DNA of 64,000 nucleotides from Saccharospirillum sp039982735 (GTDB lineage Bacteria > Pseudomonadota > Gammaproteobacteria > Pseudomonadales > Natronospirillaceae): positions 229,976 to 293,975 of the forward strand of contig NZ_JBDWXV010000023.1 in assembly GCF_039982735.1 (NCBI RefSeq), written 5' to 3'. Position numbers and translations under genes: made by a program. Positions 28,723-38,186 of this stretch are shown here, one piece after another (positions within the stretch are counted from its first letter, which is position 1; each line of letters opens with the position of its first letter). The notes beneath the pieces are model-generated. The model ran no database searches, was not told the DNA's origin, and was given only the letters and a program-made list of their open reading frames with translations.

Positions 28723-29796
28723 ATGAGGAACACCATCGCAGCTTTTGTCATTCTGTGCTTCGGCGCGCTTCCTGCGTGGTCGGAAAACGTTGCGCTCAAT
28801 GCCGATGTGCCCGAACGCTATACCGTTCAGAAAGGCGATACACTCTGGGATATCGCTGAAATGTACCTGGCCGACCCCTGGAAATGGCAGGACATCTGGC
28901 AACTCAACACGCAAATTGAAAACCCGCACCTGATTTACCCCGGCGATGTTATCGGGCTCATTCTGGTCGATGGCGAACAGCGGCTGACGACGCTCACCCG
29001 GGGTGAAGATGCCAGCACCGTGCGCGTTTCGCCGGAAGACGTTGAAGGTGGCCTGGTCAAATTACGACCCACCGCCCGTGTCACCCCCATTCTGGGTGCC
29101 ATCCCTTCCATTCCCCGTGAATACGTGGCGGGTTTCCTGACCGGCAACCGCATTCTTTCGGAAAATCAGCTCACAGAAGCGCCTTACATCGTCAGCGGAC
29201 AGGAAGGCCGTCTGATTGTGGGCGCTGGCGATACCGTTTACGCACGGGGTGATTTCGACGAATCTCTGCGCACCTACCAGATATACCGCGAAGGCGAGCC
29301 ACTGACAGACCCTGACACGGGCGAAGACCTGGGGTTCGAAGCGATCGAACTGGGCCAGGCACGCCTGTCGGATTACAGCCGCGACATCGGCACCCTGGGC
29401 CTGCAGCGCACCAACCAGCAAATTGGTCTGCGAGACCGTCTGCTGCCTTCCGACGAGACGCTGTTGAATTCCATGTTCTACCCGAGTGAGCCACCCGATG
29501 GCGTTGAAGGTGAGATCCTGCGGGTTGCGCGCGGTGTGCGCAGTATTGGTCAGTTCGATGTTGTCACCATCAACAAGGGAGCACGCGAAGGATTGGAAGC
29601 GGGCAATATCTTCCGGGTCCATTTGCGTGGTGACCGGGTGCGCGACCCGATTACCAATGATCGCCTGCAACTGCCGGAAACAGACGCCGGGTTGATGATG
29701 GTCTTTCGAGTGTTCGAGAAAGCCTCTTACGGCCTGATTCTGGAAGCCGATCTGCCCATGAGCGTGGGTGATCAGGTGCGTTCACCGGGTTTCTGA
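28723..29796 (+). CDS. LysM peptidoglycan-binding protein
   Basis: 357 residues. A signal peptide (AAFVILCFGALPAWSENVA) is followed by one LysM domain at about residues 33-85: YTVQKGDTLWDIAEMYL ... WQLNTQIENPHLIYPGDVIGL. The remaining 270 residues form a beta-rich domain seen next to dprA in many gammaproteobacteria. Inferred to bind cell-wall glycan in the periplasm; no hydrolase motif is seen. It is followed after 115 bp by dprA, the conserved order. Confidence 0.9.
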   Translation: MRNTIAAFVILCFGALPAWSENVALNADVPERYTVQKGDTLWDIAEMYLADPWKWQDIWQLNTQIENPHLIYPGDVIGLILVDGEQRLTTLTRGEDASTVRVSPEDVEGGLVKLRPTARVTPILGAIPSIPREYVAGFLTGNRILSENQLTEAPYIVSGQEGRLIVGAGDTVYARGDFDESLRTYQIYREGEPLTDPDTGEDLGFEAIELGQARLSDYSRDIGTLGLQRTNQQIGLRDRLLPSDETLLNSMFYPSEPPDGVEGEILRVARGVRSIGQFDVVTINKGAREGLEAGNIFRVHLRGDRVRDPITNDRLQLPETDAGLMMVFRVFEKASYGLILEADLPMSVGDQVRSPGF

Positions 29797-29911
29797 CCGG
29801 TCGCACCCGTCCGGGGCTGCTCATGGTAGAGCGGTTCCGGCCTCAAGCAGTAAATCGTCATGTCCGGCAGGGAAACAGCCGGAGCCACATCAGGGAAAAG
29901 GACCCGTTTGC

Positions 29912-31009
29912 ATGGATGAACGCCTGCACTGGCTGTGCTGGGTATTGACGCCCGGTTTCGGCCTGAAACGTTGCCACCAGCTTTTGGACGTGGTGGACGA
30001 CCCCCGCGACCTGTTCCGGCACGCCCGGCGCTGGCCGCTACCCCCCGCTATCAAGCAAACCCTATGCGACATTCACAACCTGGGTGAACAGCACCCTGTA
30101 TACCGGCGTGCGCTGGAGCAGATGCGCTGGCAGCAGCAGGAAAATTGTCATCTGGTCAGTTTGCAATGTGACGCCTACCCGCTGTTATTGACCCACATTC
30201 CAGATCCGCCTCTCATGTTGTGGGTGCGGGGTAATCCGGATCTGTTGGCGCAGAGCCAGGTTGGTGTGGTCGGCAGCCGCAATGCCAGCCTCTCGGCGCG
30301 CAAACATGCCCTGACCCTAGGGCGCGGGATCAGTGAAGCTGGCTTCGTGGTCACCAGTGGCGGTGCGGCGGGTATCGACGCCTGTGCCCATGAGGGCGCG
30401 CTGGAAGGCAGTGGCAAGACACTGGCGGTGCTCGGCTGCGGTGTCGATGTTGTTTACCCCAAGCAGAATGCAGGGCTGTTCTCCCAGGTAATAAGTCACG
30501 GTGCCCTGGTGTCCGAATACCCGTTGGGCACGCAGCCCAAACCCGGCCATTTTCCACGACGAAACCGCATCATCAGCGGGTTGAGCGACGCCATTGTGGT
30601 GGTGGAAGCGGCCGAGCGCAGCGGCTCACTGATTACCGCAGATCATGCGCTGGAACAGGGCCGCGAGGTGTTTGCACTGCCCGGCGACATCAGCAATCCA
30701 AATACGGCAGGCTGCCACCGGCTGATTCAGGATGGCGCTCAGCTGCTGACCAGCATTGATGATTTGCTGGGCGATGGTATGTTGGAATCTCTGCGTATTC
30801 GTTCACCCGAAGCACCCTGCCCACCGCTGGACCCAAACCTGCCCGAACTGCAAACCACCCTGTTGGGGTTGCTGTCATCGGAGCCCCAGCCGCTGGATGT
30901 ACTCAGTGACCATCTGGAATGCCCGTCCCAGACTTTGCTGGAACCCCTGCTGGAACTGGAGTTGGCCGGATGGATTCAACAGCAACCCGGGGGTTATTGC
31001 CGACTTTAA
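29912..31009 (+). CDS. dprA: DNA processing protein DprA
   Basis: 365 residues from ATG 29912 with AAAAGGA upstream; the frame is open from 29768, but the family begins here. The Rossmann-like core shows VGSRNASLSARK, VVTSGGAAGIDACAHEGAL and LGCGVDVVYPKQN, then GHFPRRNRIISGLSD. A C-terminal winged-helix domain fills the last 60 residues. DprA loads RecA onto incoming single-stranded DNA during transformation. It lies between lysM and tsaC. Confidence 0.95.
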   Translation: MDERLHWLCWVLTPGFGLKRCHQLLDVVDDPRDLFRHARRWPLPPAIKQTLCDIHNLGEQHPVYRRALEQMRWQQQENCHLVSLQCDAYPLLLTHIPDPPLMLWVRGNPDLLAQSQVGVVGSRNASLSARKHALTLGRGISEAGFVVTSGGAAGIDACAHEGALEGSGKTLAVLGCGVDVVYPKQNAGLFSQVISHGALVSEYPLGTQPKPGHFPRRNRIISGLSDAIVVVEAAERSGSLITADHALEQGREVFALPGDISNPNTAGCHRLIQDGAQLLTSIDDLLGDGMLESLRIRSPEAPCPPLDPNLPELQTTLLGLLSSEPQPLDVLSDHLECPSQTLLEPLLELELAGWIQQQPGGYCRL

Positions 31010-31024
31010 ATGCCGTAGGATATG

Positions 31025-31192
31025 GAAGGACGCGGGACAATAAAAGACGCGGAACACCAAGGGACGCAAAACATGAAAAGACGTAAAACTAAAAAGACGT
31101 CAATTAGGCTCTTGCGTCAGTTCTTGTTCTGCGTCTGTTCATGTCCTGCGTCTTTCGATGTTTCGCGTCTTTTATTGTTCCGCGTCTTTTAA
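31025..31192. repeat. Ten-copy 17-bp repeat in inverted arrangement
   Basis: GACG occurs at 31029, 31046, 31063, 31080 and 31096 (steps 17, 17, 17, 16), and CGTC at 31115, 31132, 31149, 31166 and 31183 (steps of 17). Each sits in a degenerate unit of the type AAAAGACGCGGAACA. Five copies read one way and five the other, around a centre near 31107. The outer perfect arms are AAAAGACGCGGAAC (31042-31055) and its complement (31177-31190). It fills the dprA-tsaC gap. Confidence 0.75.
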
Positions 31193-31239
31193 TTCAGTAC
31201 CCTTCCCCGCTCCCTGGTCTGAATCCGGATTCCCTTATC

Positions 31240-31821
31240 GTGACTGCAGAAACTCTGCTGCCAAAACCCCTCGATTTTGCAGCCCGCCAACTGGGCAAGC
31301 GACTGCTGGCCGGTGGTGTGGTGGCTTACCCGACCGAGGGCGTTTGGGGGTTGGGCTGTGACCCCTGGAACCCTGATGCCGTCGGGCGAATTTTGTCCAT
31401 CAAAGAGCGCCCGGTCGACAAGGGGCTGATCATTATTGCGGCCGACTACGAGCAGCTTGCCCCCTTTCTCGCCCCGCTGAGTTCCGATCTGGTTTACCGC
31501 ATGACCGAGCGCTGGCCCGGTCCGTTCACCTGGGTTGTCGAACATAATGGTAGCCTGCCCGCCTGGGTAACCGGCAATCGCCCGACCATTGCAGTACGTG
31601 TGCCGGGTCACCCGATGGCACGGGCCTTGTGTCGCCATGCGGGCATCCCACTGGTGTCGACCAGTGCCAATCGCAGTGGCAAACCCGCGCTGACCGACCG
31701 CTTACAGGTAGCCCTGAAGCTGGGTGCCGAACTCGATGGCATTGCACCGGGCAAAACGTTTCCCGGTGCCCAGCCGAGTCAGATTCGTGATTTGCTGACC
31801 GGTGAGCTGTTTCGAGCCTGA
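31240..31821 (+). CDS. tsaC: Threonylcarbamoyl-AMP synthase
   Basis: 193 residues from a GTG at 31240, which gives the family length; upstream frame runs into the 17-bp repeat. YrdC motifs are AYPTEGVWGLGCDPWN, SIKERPVDKGLIII with the KxR/K nucleotide contacts, and STSANRSGKP. It makes threonylcarbamoyl-AMP for the t6A37 modification of tRNAs. It is 34 bp before hemF. Confidence 0.93.
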   Translation: MTAETLLPKPLDFAARQLGKRLLAGGVVAYPTEGVWGLGCDPWNPDAVGRILSIKERPVDKGLIIIAADYEQLAPFLAPLSSDLVYRMTERWPGPFTWVVEHNGSLPAWVTGNRPTIAVRVPGHPMARALCRHAGIPLVSTSANRSGKPALTDRLQVALKLGAELDGIAPGKTFPGAQPSQIRDLLTGELFRA

Positions 31822-31855
31822 GCCTACCCGCCGCCCCTGTCACTCTGGAGACCGC

Positions 31856-32773
31856 ATGACACAGACTGAATTCGATATCGAACCCATAAAAGCCTACCTG
31901 CTCGACTTGCAGGATCGCATCTGTGCGGCACTCGAGCGTGAAGACGGATCGGCTCGTTTTGCGGAAGAAAGCTGGGAGCGCACCGAAGGCGGAGGTGGCC
32001 GGTCACGCGTTTTACAGGGCGGGTCCGTGATTGAAAAAGGCGGTGTCGGTTTCAGCCATGTGATGGGCGATACCATGCCTGCCAGCGCCACCGCGCACCG
32101 TCCCGAACTGGCCGGGTGTCGCTGGCAGGCGTTGGGCGTGTCGCTGGTGATTCACCCGCGCAACCCCTTTGCGCCAACGTCGCATGCCAATGTGCGCTTT
32201 TTTGTGGCCGAAAAAGACGGCATGAAGCCGGTCTGGTGGTTCGGTGGCGGTTACGATCTGACGCCTTTCTACGGATTCGATGAAGACTGCAAGCACTGGC
32301 ATCAAACGGCCAAGGCGGCGTGCGAACCCTTCGGTGAGTCGGTGTATCCGCGTTTTAAAACCTGGTGCGATGATTACTTTTATCTGAAACACCGCAATGA
32401 ACCCCGCGGCATCGGCGGTTTGTTTTATGACGATCTGAACGAGTGGGATTTTGAAACCTGCTTTGGGTTTATGCAGGCCGTTGGCAACAGTTATCTCGAT
32501 GCGTATCTGCCCATCCTGCAACGGCGCAAGGCAACGCCCTACACCCAGGCGCATCGTGATTGGCAGGAAGTGCGCCGTGGTCGCTACGTGGAATTCAATC
32601 TTGTGTTCGACCGGGGCACTCTGTTCGGGCTGCAGTCTGGCGGACGTACCGAGTCGATCCTGATGTCGCTGCCGCCTCACGTGCAATGGGTGTACGGCCA
32701 TACACCCGAACCCGGCAGTGATGAAGAACGGTTACTAACGCACTATCTAAAGCCGCAACACTGGGCTGACTGA
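31856..32773 (+). CDS. hemF: Coproporphyrinogen III oxidase, aerobic
   Basis: 305 residues from ATG 31856. The family is marked by SHVMGDTMP, FFGGGYDLTPFY-like WWFGGGYDLTPFYGF, RGIGGLFYDDLNEWDF and the C-terminal RGRYVEFNLVFDRGTLFGLQ-type block. It oxidatively decarboxylates coproporphyrinogen III in haem synthesis using O2. In pseudomonads aroE usually follows; here a DCC protein gene does. Confidence 0.96.
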   Translation: MTQTEFDIEPIKAYLLDLQDRICAALEREDGSARFAEESWERTEGGGGRSRVLQGGSVIEKGGVGFSHVMGDTMPASATAHRPELAGCRWQALGVSLVIHPRNPFAPTSHANVRFFVAEKDGMKPVWWFGGGYDLTPFYGFDEDCKHWHQTAKAACEPFGESVYPRFKTWCDDYFYLKHRNEPRGIGGLFYDDLNEWDFETCFGFMQAVGNSYLDAYLPILQRRKATPYTQAHRDWQEVRRGRYVEFNLVFDRGTLFGLQSGGRTESILMSLPPHVQWVYGHTPEPGSDEERLLTHYLKPQHWAD

Positions 32774-32781
32774 TCCCGACC

Positions 32782-33174
32782 ATGAAATGGCTCGTAGAGT
32801 TGGGTATGGATACTCTCTATTTCGACGGGTCATGCCCGTTGTGCGCCAAAGAAGTTCGCCTGCTGCGTCGCCTTGCCGACCGCGGGCTTGCGCTGCGCGA
32901 CATTCACCACTTGCCCGATGCCCATCAGCCCGACCGGGCCTCTTTGCTGCGGACGCTGCATTTGCAAACAGACAGTGGTGAGTGGGTTACCGGCCTGAAC
33001 GCGACGGTGGCAGCCTGGCAACACACCCGGGTAGGCTGGTTGTTCCGACCGCTGTTGTGGCCTGGTGTGGTGTCCGTTGCCGGCAATCTGTATCGGCGCT
33101 GGGCAGACCGCCGGTTTGATCGGCGCTATTGCAGCACCGGAACCTGCCAGTTGCCTCCTTCCCAGGCGGAGTGA
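32782..33174 (+). CDS. DCC-family (DUF393) thiol-disulfide protein
   Basis: 130 residues (a start nine residues later, at MDTLYFDG, is equally possible). The DCC signature DGSCPLCAKEV, with CxxC, is near the N-terminus, and the C-terminus has YRRWADRRFDRRYC. The family is thioredoxin-like and thought to act in thiol redox, with no defined substrate. It begins 8 bp after hemF and is probably co-transcribed. Confidence 0.87.
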   Translation: MKWLVELGMDTLYFDGSCPLCAKEVRLLRRLADRGLALRDIHHLPDAHQPDRASLLRTLHLQTDSGEWVTGLNATVAAWQHTRVGWLFRPLLWPGVVSVAGNLYRRWADRRFDRRYCSTGTCQLPPSQAE

Positions 33175-33193
33175 ACCGCAAGCCGACGCCGGG

Positions 33194-34243
33194 TTATTTA
33201 ACAGACAGCAGTTGGTCCAGCCCCTGGGTGGTGACCATGGGGTCATCACCGTTAACCAGAATGTCTGATTTCGCAATCACGTAGCTCTTACCGGTAATGG
33301 TGTTTTCAATCACCGGGAAGCGAGCCTGCTGTTGTATCCCCTTGTATTCACCCACAAAACGGGTATCTCGTAACGAAACCGTTTCCAGCTTGTCGCCGGG
33401 CCTGATCAGGCCTTCGTAATGCATCAGCGCCAGTCTGGCTGAAGTACCGGTGCCGGTGGTGCTGCGGCAAATGACACCGGGGTGTACGTAAGTCGCCGAG
33501 CGCGACCGGTAATAGCCCTCTCTGACCGTCTCTATCGGTCCCATAAAATGCAGAAAGGGAAGCGGCCCGACATCGCCCAGGCTGTAGTGTGAATAGGGTG
33601 GCTCGGCCTGAATGGCTGTAACAATAGCGTGGGCGCAGTCGCTGAGGGCGCGCTCTTCATCCGGTGTCAGGTCAAAGCCGAGCTCGGTTGCATCGACCAG
33701 GGCATAGAAGCCACCGCTGTAGGCAACGCTGTAGGTGACGTCGCCAATGCCCGGGACTGTCAGTACCGCCTGGTAGGTGTCGATGTAACTGGGCAGGCCT
33801 TCACAGGTAACCGACTCCACGACGTTGTTGCGTACCCGGGCCGTAATGTTGACCAGCCCGGCTGGAGATTCCAGAGAGAAATGCTGCTCACCTTCCTGCT
33901 TTTCCACCAGACCGAGTTCCAGTACCGCTGTCGCGGTGCACAGGGTGTTGGACCCGGAATAAATCGGATAACCCATGACTTCCATGATGATGTACCCCGC
34001 GACGGCCCTCGGGTCGGTAGCTGGCATCAGCAGGTCAATCGACATTTCCGGAATGCCATAAGGCTCTTCGAGCAGTAGGGTGCGCAGGCCATCGGCATGG
34101 TCGCGCAGATACTCCATTTGCGCACGCACGGTGGCGCCAGGCAGAGGGGAGATACCGCCAGTAACTATGCGGCTCACATCGCCACCCGCATGGGTATCGA
34201 GCAATTGCAGCGTCAGGGTTGAAGGCACCTGCGGGTTGCTCAT
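33194..34243 (-). CDS. Proline racemase family, hydroxyproline dehydratase-like
   Basis: 349 residues from the ATG at 34243, whose ATGA overlaps the stop of the upstream dehydrogenase-like gene. The family frame is clear, but the active-site blocks differ from a racemase: the first reads GSNTLCTATA, keeping the Cys but lacking the CGH motif, and the second reads RSTTGTGTSAR, with Thr in place of the second catalytic Cys. A Thr here is known from trans-3-hydroxy-L-proline dehydratases. Likely a dehydratase or related lyase acting on a (hydroxy)proline-like substrate supplied by the TRAP system upstream. Confidence 0.82.
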   Translation of the reverse strand: MSNPQVPSTLTLQLLDTHAGGDVSRIVTGGISPLPGATVRAQMEYLRDHADGLRTLLLEEPYGIPEMSIDLLMPATDPRAVAGYIIMEVMGYPIYSGSNTLCTATAVLELGLVEKQEGEQHFSLESPAGLVNITARVRNNVVESVTCEGLPSYIDTYQAVLTVPGIGDVTYSVAYSGGFYALVDATELGFDLTPDEERALSDCAHAIVTAIQAEPPYSHYSLGDVGPLPFLHFMGPIETVREGYYRSRSATYVHPGVICRSTTGTGTSARLALMHYEGLIRPGDKLETVSLRDTRFVGEYKGIQQQARFPVIENTITGKSYVIAKSDILVNGDDPMVTTQGLDQLLSVK

Positions 34244-35412
34244 CCGGCATTCTCCAGTGCATGGGGTGCACCATGTTCGGCCCATTGTGAATCCGGGACG
34301 ATCACGATTTTGCCCAGGTAATTGCTGGCCCGGTTCATAAAATAGGTTTCCGCCCGATGCAGGTCGGAGAGTTTGAACGCGGCATGCAATACCGGTTTAA
34401 GCTCACCGCTGCGAATCCATTCAATTAATTGGTCCGCTTCTTCGCGGGTGCCATGAGACACGCCAAACAGTTGTACCTGGTACAGGTAGATTTTCGTCCA
34501 CAGCAGTTCACTGACGTTACCACCACTGGCGCCAGCAATGCTGAGCCGGGGGTTGTCGTTGCGTTTGTGCATGTCGACGATCATGGTGTCGATGAACTGA
34601 TTGGTCGACTCGCCGCCAACCAGATCCATAACGGCATCCATTGGGTAGCCGCCGGTCACCTCCAGAACGCGCTCGGTAAAGCCCTGCATGTTACTGCGGT
34701 CGAACACGGCTTCAGCACCCAGTTTTAACAGTGCCTCGGTTTTATCGGCCTGGCTTAACGCATAGGGGATGGCACCGATAATGCGGCATAGCTGAATCAG
34801 CGCCGTGCCGACACCGCCACTGGCGCCGGTGACCAGGATTCGCTCACCGGCTTTTACCCGGGCCGAGGTCAGCATGTGCAGCGCTGTCTGGTAGGAGCAC
34901 ATTCCCAGAGTTGCCAGCTGGGCGTCATCGAGCTCAGCATTGCTGATGTGATGAAACTGATCGGCGGGCACGACAACGTAGTCGGCATAGCCGCCGTCGG
35001 CACCGTGGCCGTAGTAATCCGGGATCAGGTTCAGGGTGCGCCGTGCATCGGGGTAAATATTGAAATCGAGCAGGCCGCGTTCACCCAGCCGTTCCGGGCT
35101 GACGCCATCGCCCACTGCGGCCACGCGACCAACCACATCAGCGCCCTGAATGCGCGGGAAGGTCAGGGTCGCTTCCCCGCCCATCTGGAAGGAGGTAACT
35201 TCGTCGTTATCCTGAGTTGGGTAAAGGCCCTCGCGTGCCTTGCGGTCGGTGTTGTTTTTGGCTGAAGCGGTGACCCTTACCAGCACCTCGCCCGGGCCGG
35301 GCCTAGGCGTTGGCACGTCGGTCCGGTAGTCCAGTTGCTCAATGCCACCATGGCCGGTCAGTACCATAGCCGTCATGCTGGCAGGAATGTCGTCATTGTA
35401 TCCCGAATGCAC
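34240..35412 (-). CDS. Zinc-independent MDR alcohol dehydrogenase/quinone oxidoreductase
   Basis: 390 residues. It belongs to the medium-chain dehydrogenase superfamily: an N-terminal GroES-like domain (PGPGEVLVRVTASAKNNTDRK, FPRIQGADVVGRVAAVGDGV) and a Rossmann domain with ILVTGASGGVGTALIQL. The catalytic-zinc cysteines are not evident, which points to the quinone oxidoreductase side of the family. It overlaps the dehydratase-like gene by 4 bp, so they are translationally coupled and probably act on successive intermediates. Confidence 0.87.
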   Translation of the reverse strand: MHSGYNDDIPASMTAMVLTGHGGIEQLDYRTDVPTPRPGPGEVLVRVTASAKNNTDRKAREGLYPTQDNDEVTSFQMGGEATLTFPRIQGADVVGRVAAVGDGVSPERLGERGLLDFNIYPDARRTLNLIPDYYGHGADGGYADYVVVPADQFHHISNAELDDAQLATLGMCSYQTALHMLTSARVKAGERILVTGASGGVGTALIQLCRIIGAIPYALSQADKTEALLKLGAEAVFDRSNMQGFTERVLEVTGGYPMDAVMDLVGGESTNQFIDTMIVDMHKRNDNPRLSIAGASGGNVSELLWTKIYLYQVQLFGVSHGTREEADQLIEWIRSGELKPVLHAAFKLSDLHRAETYFMNRASNYLGKIVIVPDSQWAEHGAPHALENAG

Positions 35413-35511
35413 GATCAGCCTCCTGAATGAAGCCCCAAAAACCGATTAAGTGGGTATGTACAATGGAACAAAAGCACCGGCTCCCTAAGGTGCCGAATAC
35501 ACGCACTGCGC

Positions 35512-35955
35512 TCAGACGATCAGGGTCGGGCAATGCGCCAGACTGGCAACCCGGTGCGAGACACTGCCCAGCAAAAGCCCGTCTTTGGCATCATGGGTGC
35601 CGTGGGCACCCATAACGATCAAATCAATGCCTTTGCTTTTGGCAAACTCGACAATCATCTTAGACGGTCGACCACCTTTCACAAACCCCCGCAGGTTCTT
35701 CGCGCCCTTTTCAGTAGCAATGTGCTTGGCGTGTTCAACAATTTCTTTGGCGTAGCCAGCCAATGTGTCATCGGGTATTTGCAGATCTTCAGGTCGGCCG
35801 ACCGACAGCGAGGCCGCGAACAGGCTGTGGTGTTTGTAGACGCAGATCAGGAAGATCTCTGCGTCGGGTGTCATTTGCTGAAACTCAATAGCCTGTTCCA
35901 TGGCACGCAATGCCGCTTTGGATCCGTCAACAGCCACCAGCATTTTCTTAAACAT
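35512..35955 (-). CDS. UspA-family protein of TRAP operon
   Basis: 147 residues with the UspA fold: MFKKMLVAVDGSKAALRAMEQA at the N-terminus and the nucleotide-binding GxxG...GSVSHRV block near the C-terminus (VMGAHGTHDAKDGLLLGSVSHRVASLA). It follows the dctM gene by 27 bp. A UspA protein in this position parallels TeaD of the ectoine TRAP transporter in Halomonas, which binds ATP and tunes uptake; the same role is inferred here. Confidence 0.9.
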   Translation of the reverse strand: MFKKMLVAVDGSKAALRAMEQAIEFQQMTPDAEIFLICVYKHHSLFAASLSVGRPEDLQIPDDTLAGYAKEIVEHAKHIATEKGAKNLRGFVKGGRPSKMIVEFAKSKGIDLIVMGAHGTHDAKDGLLLGSVSHRVASLAHCPTLIV

Positions 35956-35982
35956 CGGTTGGTCTCCCTGTTAGTTATGCAC

Positions 35983-37266
35983 TCAACGGAAAGCAAGGTC
36001 CCGTAGGAACAACGCAATTTGCGGAAACATGATCAGCAGTGCCGCCGAGAAAATCAGAATAAAAATAAACGGTGGTGTACCGCGAATGACTTCCCAGTAA
36101 GGCCGTTTGAAAATAGCGATGGCGGTGAAAATGTCGCAACCAAAAGGCGGCGTGGCAGAGCCGATAGCCACCTGCAGGGTAATCAGAATACCCACCAGAA
36201 CCGGGTCCAGCCCGGTAGCGGCGATGGCCGGTGCAAAGATGGGCGTCAGTACCAGAATAACCACAATCGGGTCGACGAACATGCAGGCAATAAAGAAGGC
36301 GATGCAGATGGAAATAAGAACGCCCGCGGGGCCCATTTCGTTAACACCGACCGCTTCGAGGATGGTTTGTGGAATCTGGGCGAACGAAATAATCCAGGAG
36401 AAGCCGTTGCCCACGGCAACCAGTATAAACACAACGGCGGTGATTAAGCCGGTTGATTTGGCAATGCGGTACATGTCTGGCAGTTTCAATTCACGGAACA
36501 CAATGAATTCCAGGAACACCGCGTAAAGGACACAGACTGCGGCTGCCTCTGTCGGGCTGAAAATACCGCCGTAGATACCACCGACAATAATCACCGGGAA
36601 CATGAGTGGCCACAGAGCGCCCAACACCGCTTTACCACGTTCGTTCCAGCTGGCTTTGGGTTCAGTGGGTACGTTGTTCCGGTAGGCGTATATCAGTGCG
36701 TAAAGCGAGAAAAAAGCCAGAATCATAAGGCCCGGGCCGACACCGGCGATGAACAGTTCGGCAATGGAGGTCTCGGAAATGACGCCGTAGATAATCATGC
36801 CGATACTGGGCGGAATCAGGAACGCGATGTCGCTGGCGTTGATGATCAGCGCCAGGGTAAACGGATCGGAGTATCCGGCTTTGAGCATCTTCGGTCGCAG
36901 CGGAGAACCCACAGCAACCACCGTCGCCTGAGTCGAACCGGAAACCGCACCAAACAGCGTGCAGGAAGCGGCGGTACTGATGGCGAGACCACCTTTTACG
37001 TGTCCGATGAAGGACATCACCATATCGATCAGCCGATTGGCGGATTGACCGCGAGTCATGATGTCGGCCGCCAGAATGAACATGGGCACGGCGATCAGTG
37101 AAGCCGGGCGAATGCCGCCCATCATCTGTTGAATAAAGGTCGTGTTTTGTCCGAAACCATCGAACATCATGTAGAAGCCAACCAGTGCAGCGGTGGTCAG
37201 CGGAATCATCATAGGAAAGCCAAGCAGCAGCAAGCCTATCATTATGAACATCAGGGTCGTAGCCAT
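35983..37266 (-). CDS. dctM: TRAP transporter large permease
   Basis: 427 residues and about 12-13 membrane helices, typical of DctM. The signature regions GGIRPASLIAVPMFILAADIM and AASCTLFGAVSGSTQATVVAVGSPLRP are present, the latter being part of the conserved substrate and Na+ path. Together with DctQ and DctP it forms a sodium-driven importer of organic acids or amino-acid-like solutes. It lies 50 bp after dctQ. Confidence 0.95.
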   Translation of the reverse strand: MATTLMFIMIGLLLLGFPMMIPLTTAALVGFYMMFDGFGQNTTFIQQMMGGIRPASLIAVPMFILAADIMTRGQSANRLIDMVMSFIGHVKGGLAISTAASCTLFGAVSGSTQATVVAVGSPLRPKMLKAGYSDPFTLALIINASDIAFLIPPSIGMIIYGVISETSIAELFIAGVGPGLMILAFFSLYALIYAYRNNVPTEPKASWNERGKAVLGALWPLMFPVIIVGGIYGGIFSPTEAAAVCVLYAVFLEFIVFRELKLPDMYRIAKSTGLITAVVFILVAVGNGFSWIISFAQIPQTILEAVGVNEMGPAGVLISICIAFFIACMFVDPIVVILVLTPIFAPAIAATGLDPVLVGILITLQVAIGSATPPFGCDIFTAIAIFKRPYWEVIRGTPPFIFILIFSAALLIMFPQIALFLRDLAFR

Positions 37267-37316
37267 GATTGCCTCATTTTTAGTGTTCTTTTAGTCAACG
37301 AAAAAGCGTTGTCAGA

Positions 37317-37907
37317 TCACACTTCTTTTTCGTTGTCGGCATAACCATCCACCACGCCGGTAGACAGATAGACATCGGTCGATGTCACGTTCTTTATTGC
37401 CGTTAACAGATACTGGGTTCCGGTAACAGCGAAACCGACAGGCACCCACACATAGATCATCCAGATTTCAAAACCCAGTGCCGGCAAAATGCGGCCACGA
37501 TCGTACAGATTCATGATGTAATCGACCGAGTAATAACACAGGAAAAACATGATCGCAGAGGTAAACAGGGCAATCAGAATCATCAGTACGCGCCGCGGCG
37601 TTGTCGGCAGCACGTCATAAATAGCGGACATGCGAATATGCCGCCCGTGACGCGCCGCATAGCCGATGCCAGCGAAGGTAATCATAATAATGAGAATCCG
37701 GTTGATCTCACCGGAAAAAAACAGGCCCTCTCCCAAGACGAAGCGGAGTATGACGTTGGTGCAGGTATTGACAGCCATCAGGATGACGCCGAGGGCCAGG
37801 ATAACCGCCTCGACTTTACTGATGGCGACATCGATGACACCCAGAAAACCGGGCAGGCCGGACTCAAAGGCTCCGGTGTCATCCATTTCATTAGACGGGT
37901 CAGACAT
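37317..37907 (-). CDS. dctQ: TRAP transporter small permease
   Basis: 196 residues from the ATG at 37907. Four membrane segments are visible (VILALGVILMAVNTCTNVIL, ILIIMITFAGIGYAARHG, LMILIALFTSAIMFFLCYY, IWMIYVWVPVGFAVTGTQYL), with the DctQ motif GYAARHGRHIRMS. It pairs with DctM in the membrane. A strong hairpin lies between dctP and this gene. Confidence 0.93.
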   Translation of the reverse strand: MSDPSNEMDDTGAFESGLPGFLGVIDVAISKVEAVILALGVILMAVNTCTNVILRFVLGEGLFFSGEINRILIIMITFAGIGYAARHGRHIRMSAIYDVLPTTPRRVLMILIALFTSAIMFFLCYYSVDYIMNLYDRGRILPALGFEIWMIYVWVPVGFAVTGTQYLLTAIKNVTSTDVYLSTGVVDGYADNEKEV

Positions 37908-38069
37908 TGAAATGGCTCCTGTGCGTAACAAACGCTGAGCAAAGGCTCATCTGAACAGATCCGTGTTGTCAGGGCCAAAGACAGCCGTCAGCGTTGACGC
38001 AGCGGCTGAGTCTGGTATCCAAGCGGAGTAGCACCAGAAATGCCACCCGGGTATGGATCTGGATATGTC

Positions 38070-38114
38070 GGCCAGCCCGGGGCAGCGCAGTAAACGGGCT
38101 GCCGGGAGCTGGCC
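38070..38114 (-). promoter_or_regulatory. dctP-dctQ intercistronic stem-loop
   Basis: Two 17-base arms (38070-38086 and 38098-38114) pair at 14 of 17 positions: GGCCAGC outside and GGCAGC inside, with a small internal loop and an 11-nt apical loop. It sits in the 279-bp gap between dctP and dctQ. Such stem-loops commonly let the binding protein be made in excess over the membrane subunits by protecting the dctP mRNA. Confidence 0.6.
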
Positions 38115-38186
38115 GTGAACAAAACGGGTACCAGAGCACCCGGTGTTCTGCTGACAAGGCGAGTGCGTTGCCAGCGCTTGCGGTTT

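Noticed and set aside
31025..31192. CRISPR array reading of the 17-bp repeats
   Set aside because: Units are too short, degenerate and switch orientation; there are no unique spacers and no cas genes nearby.
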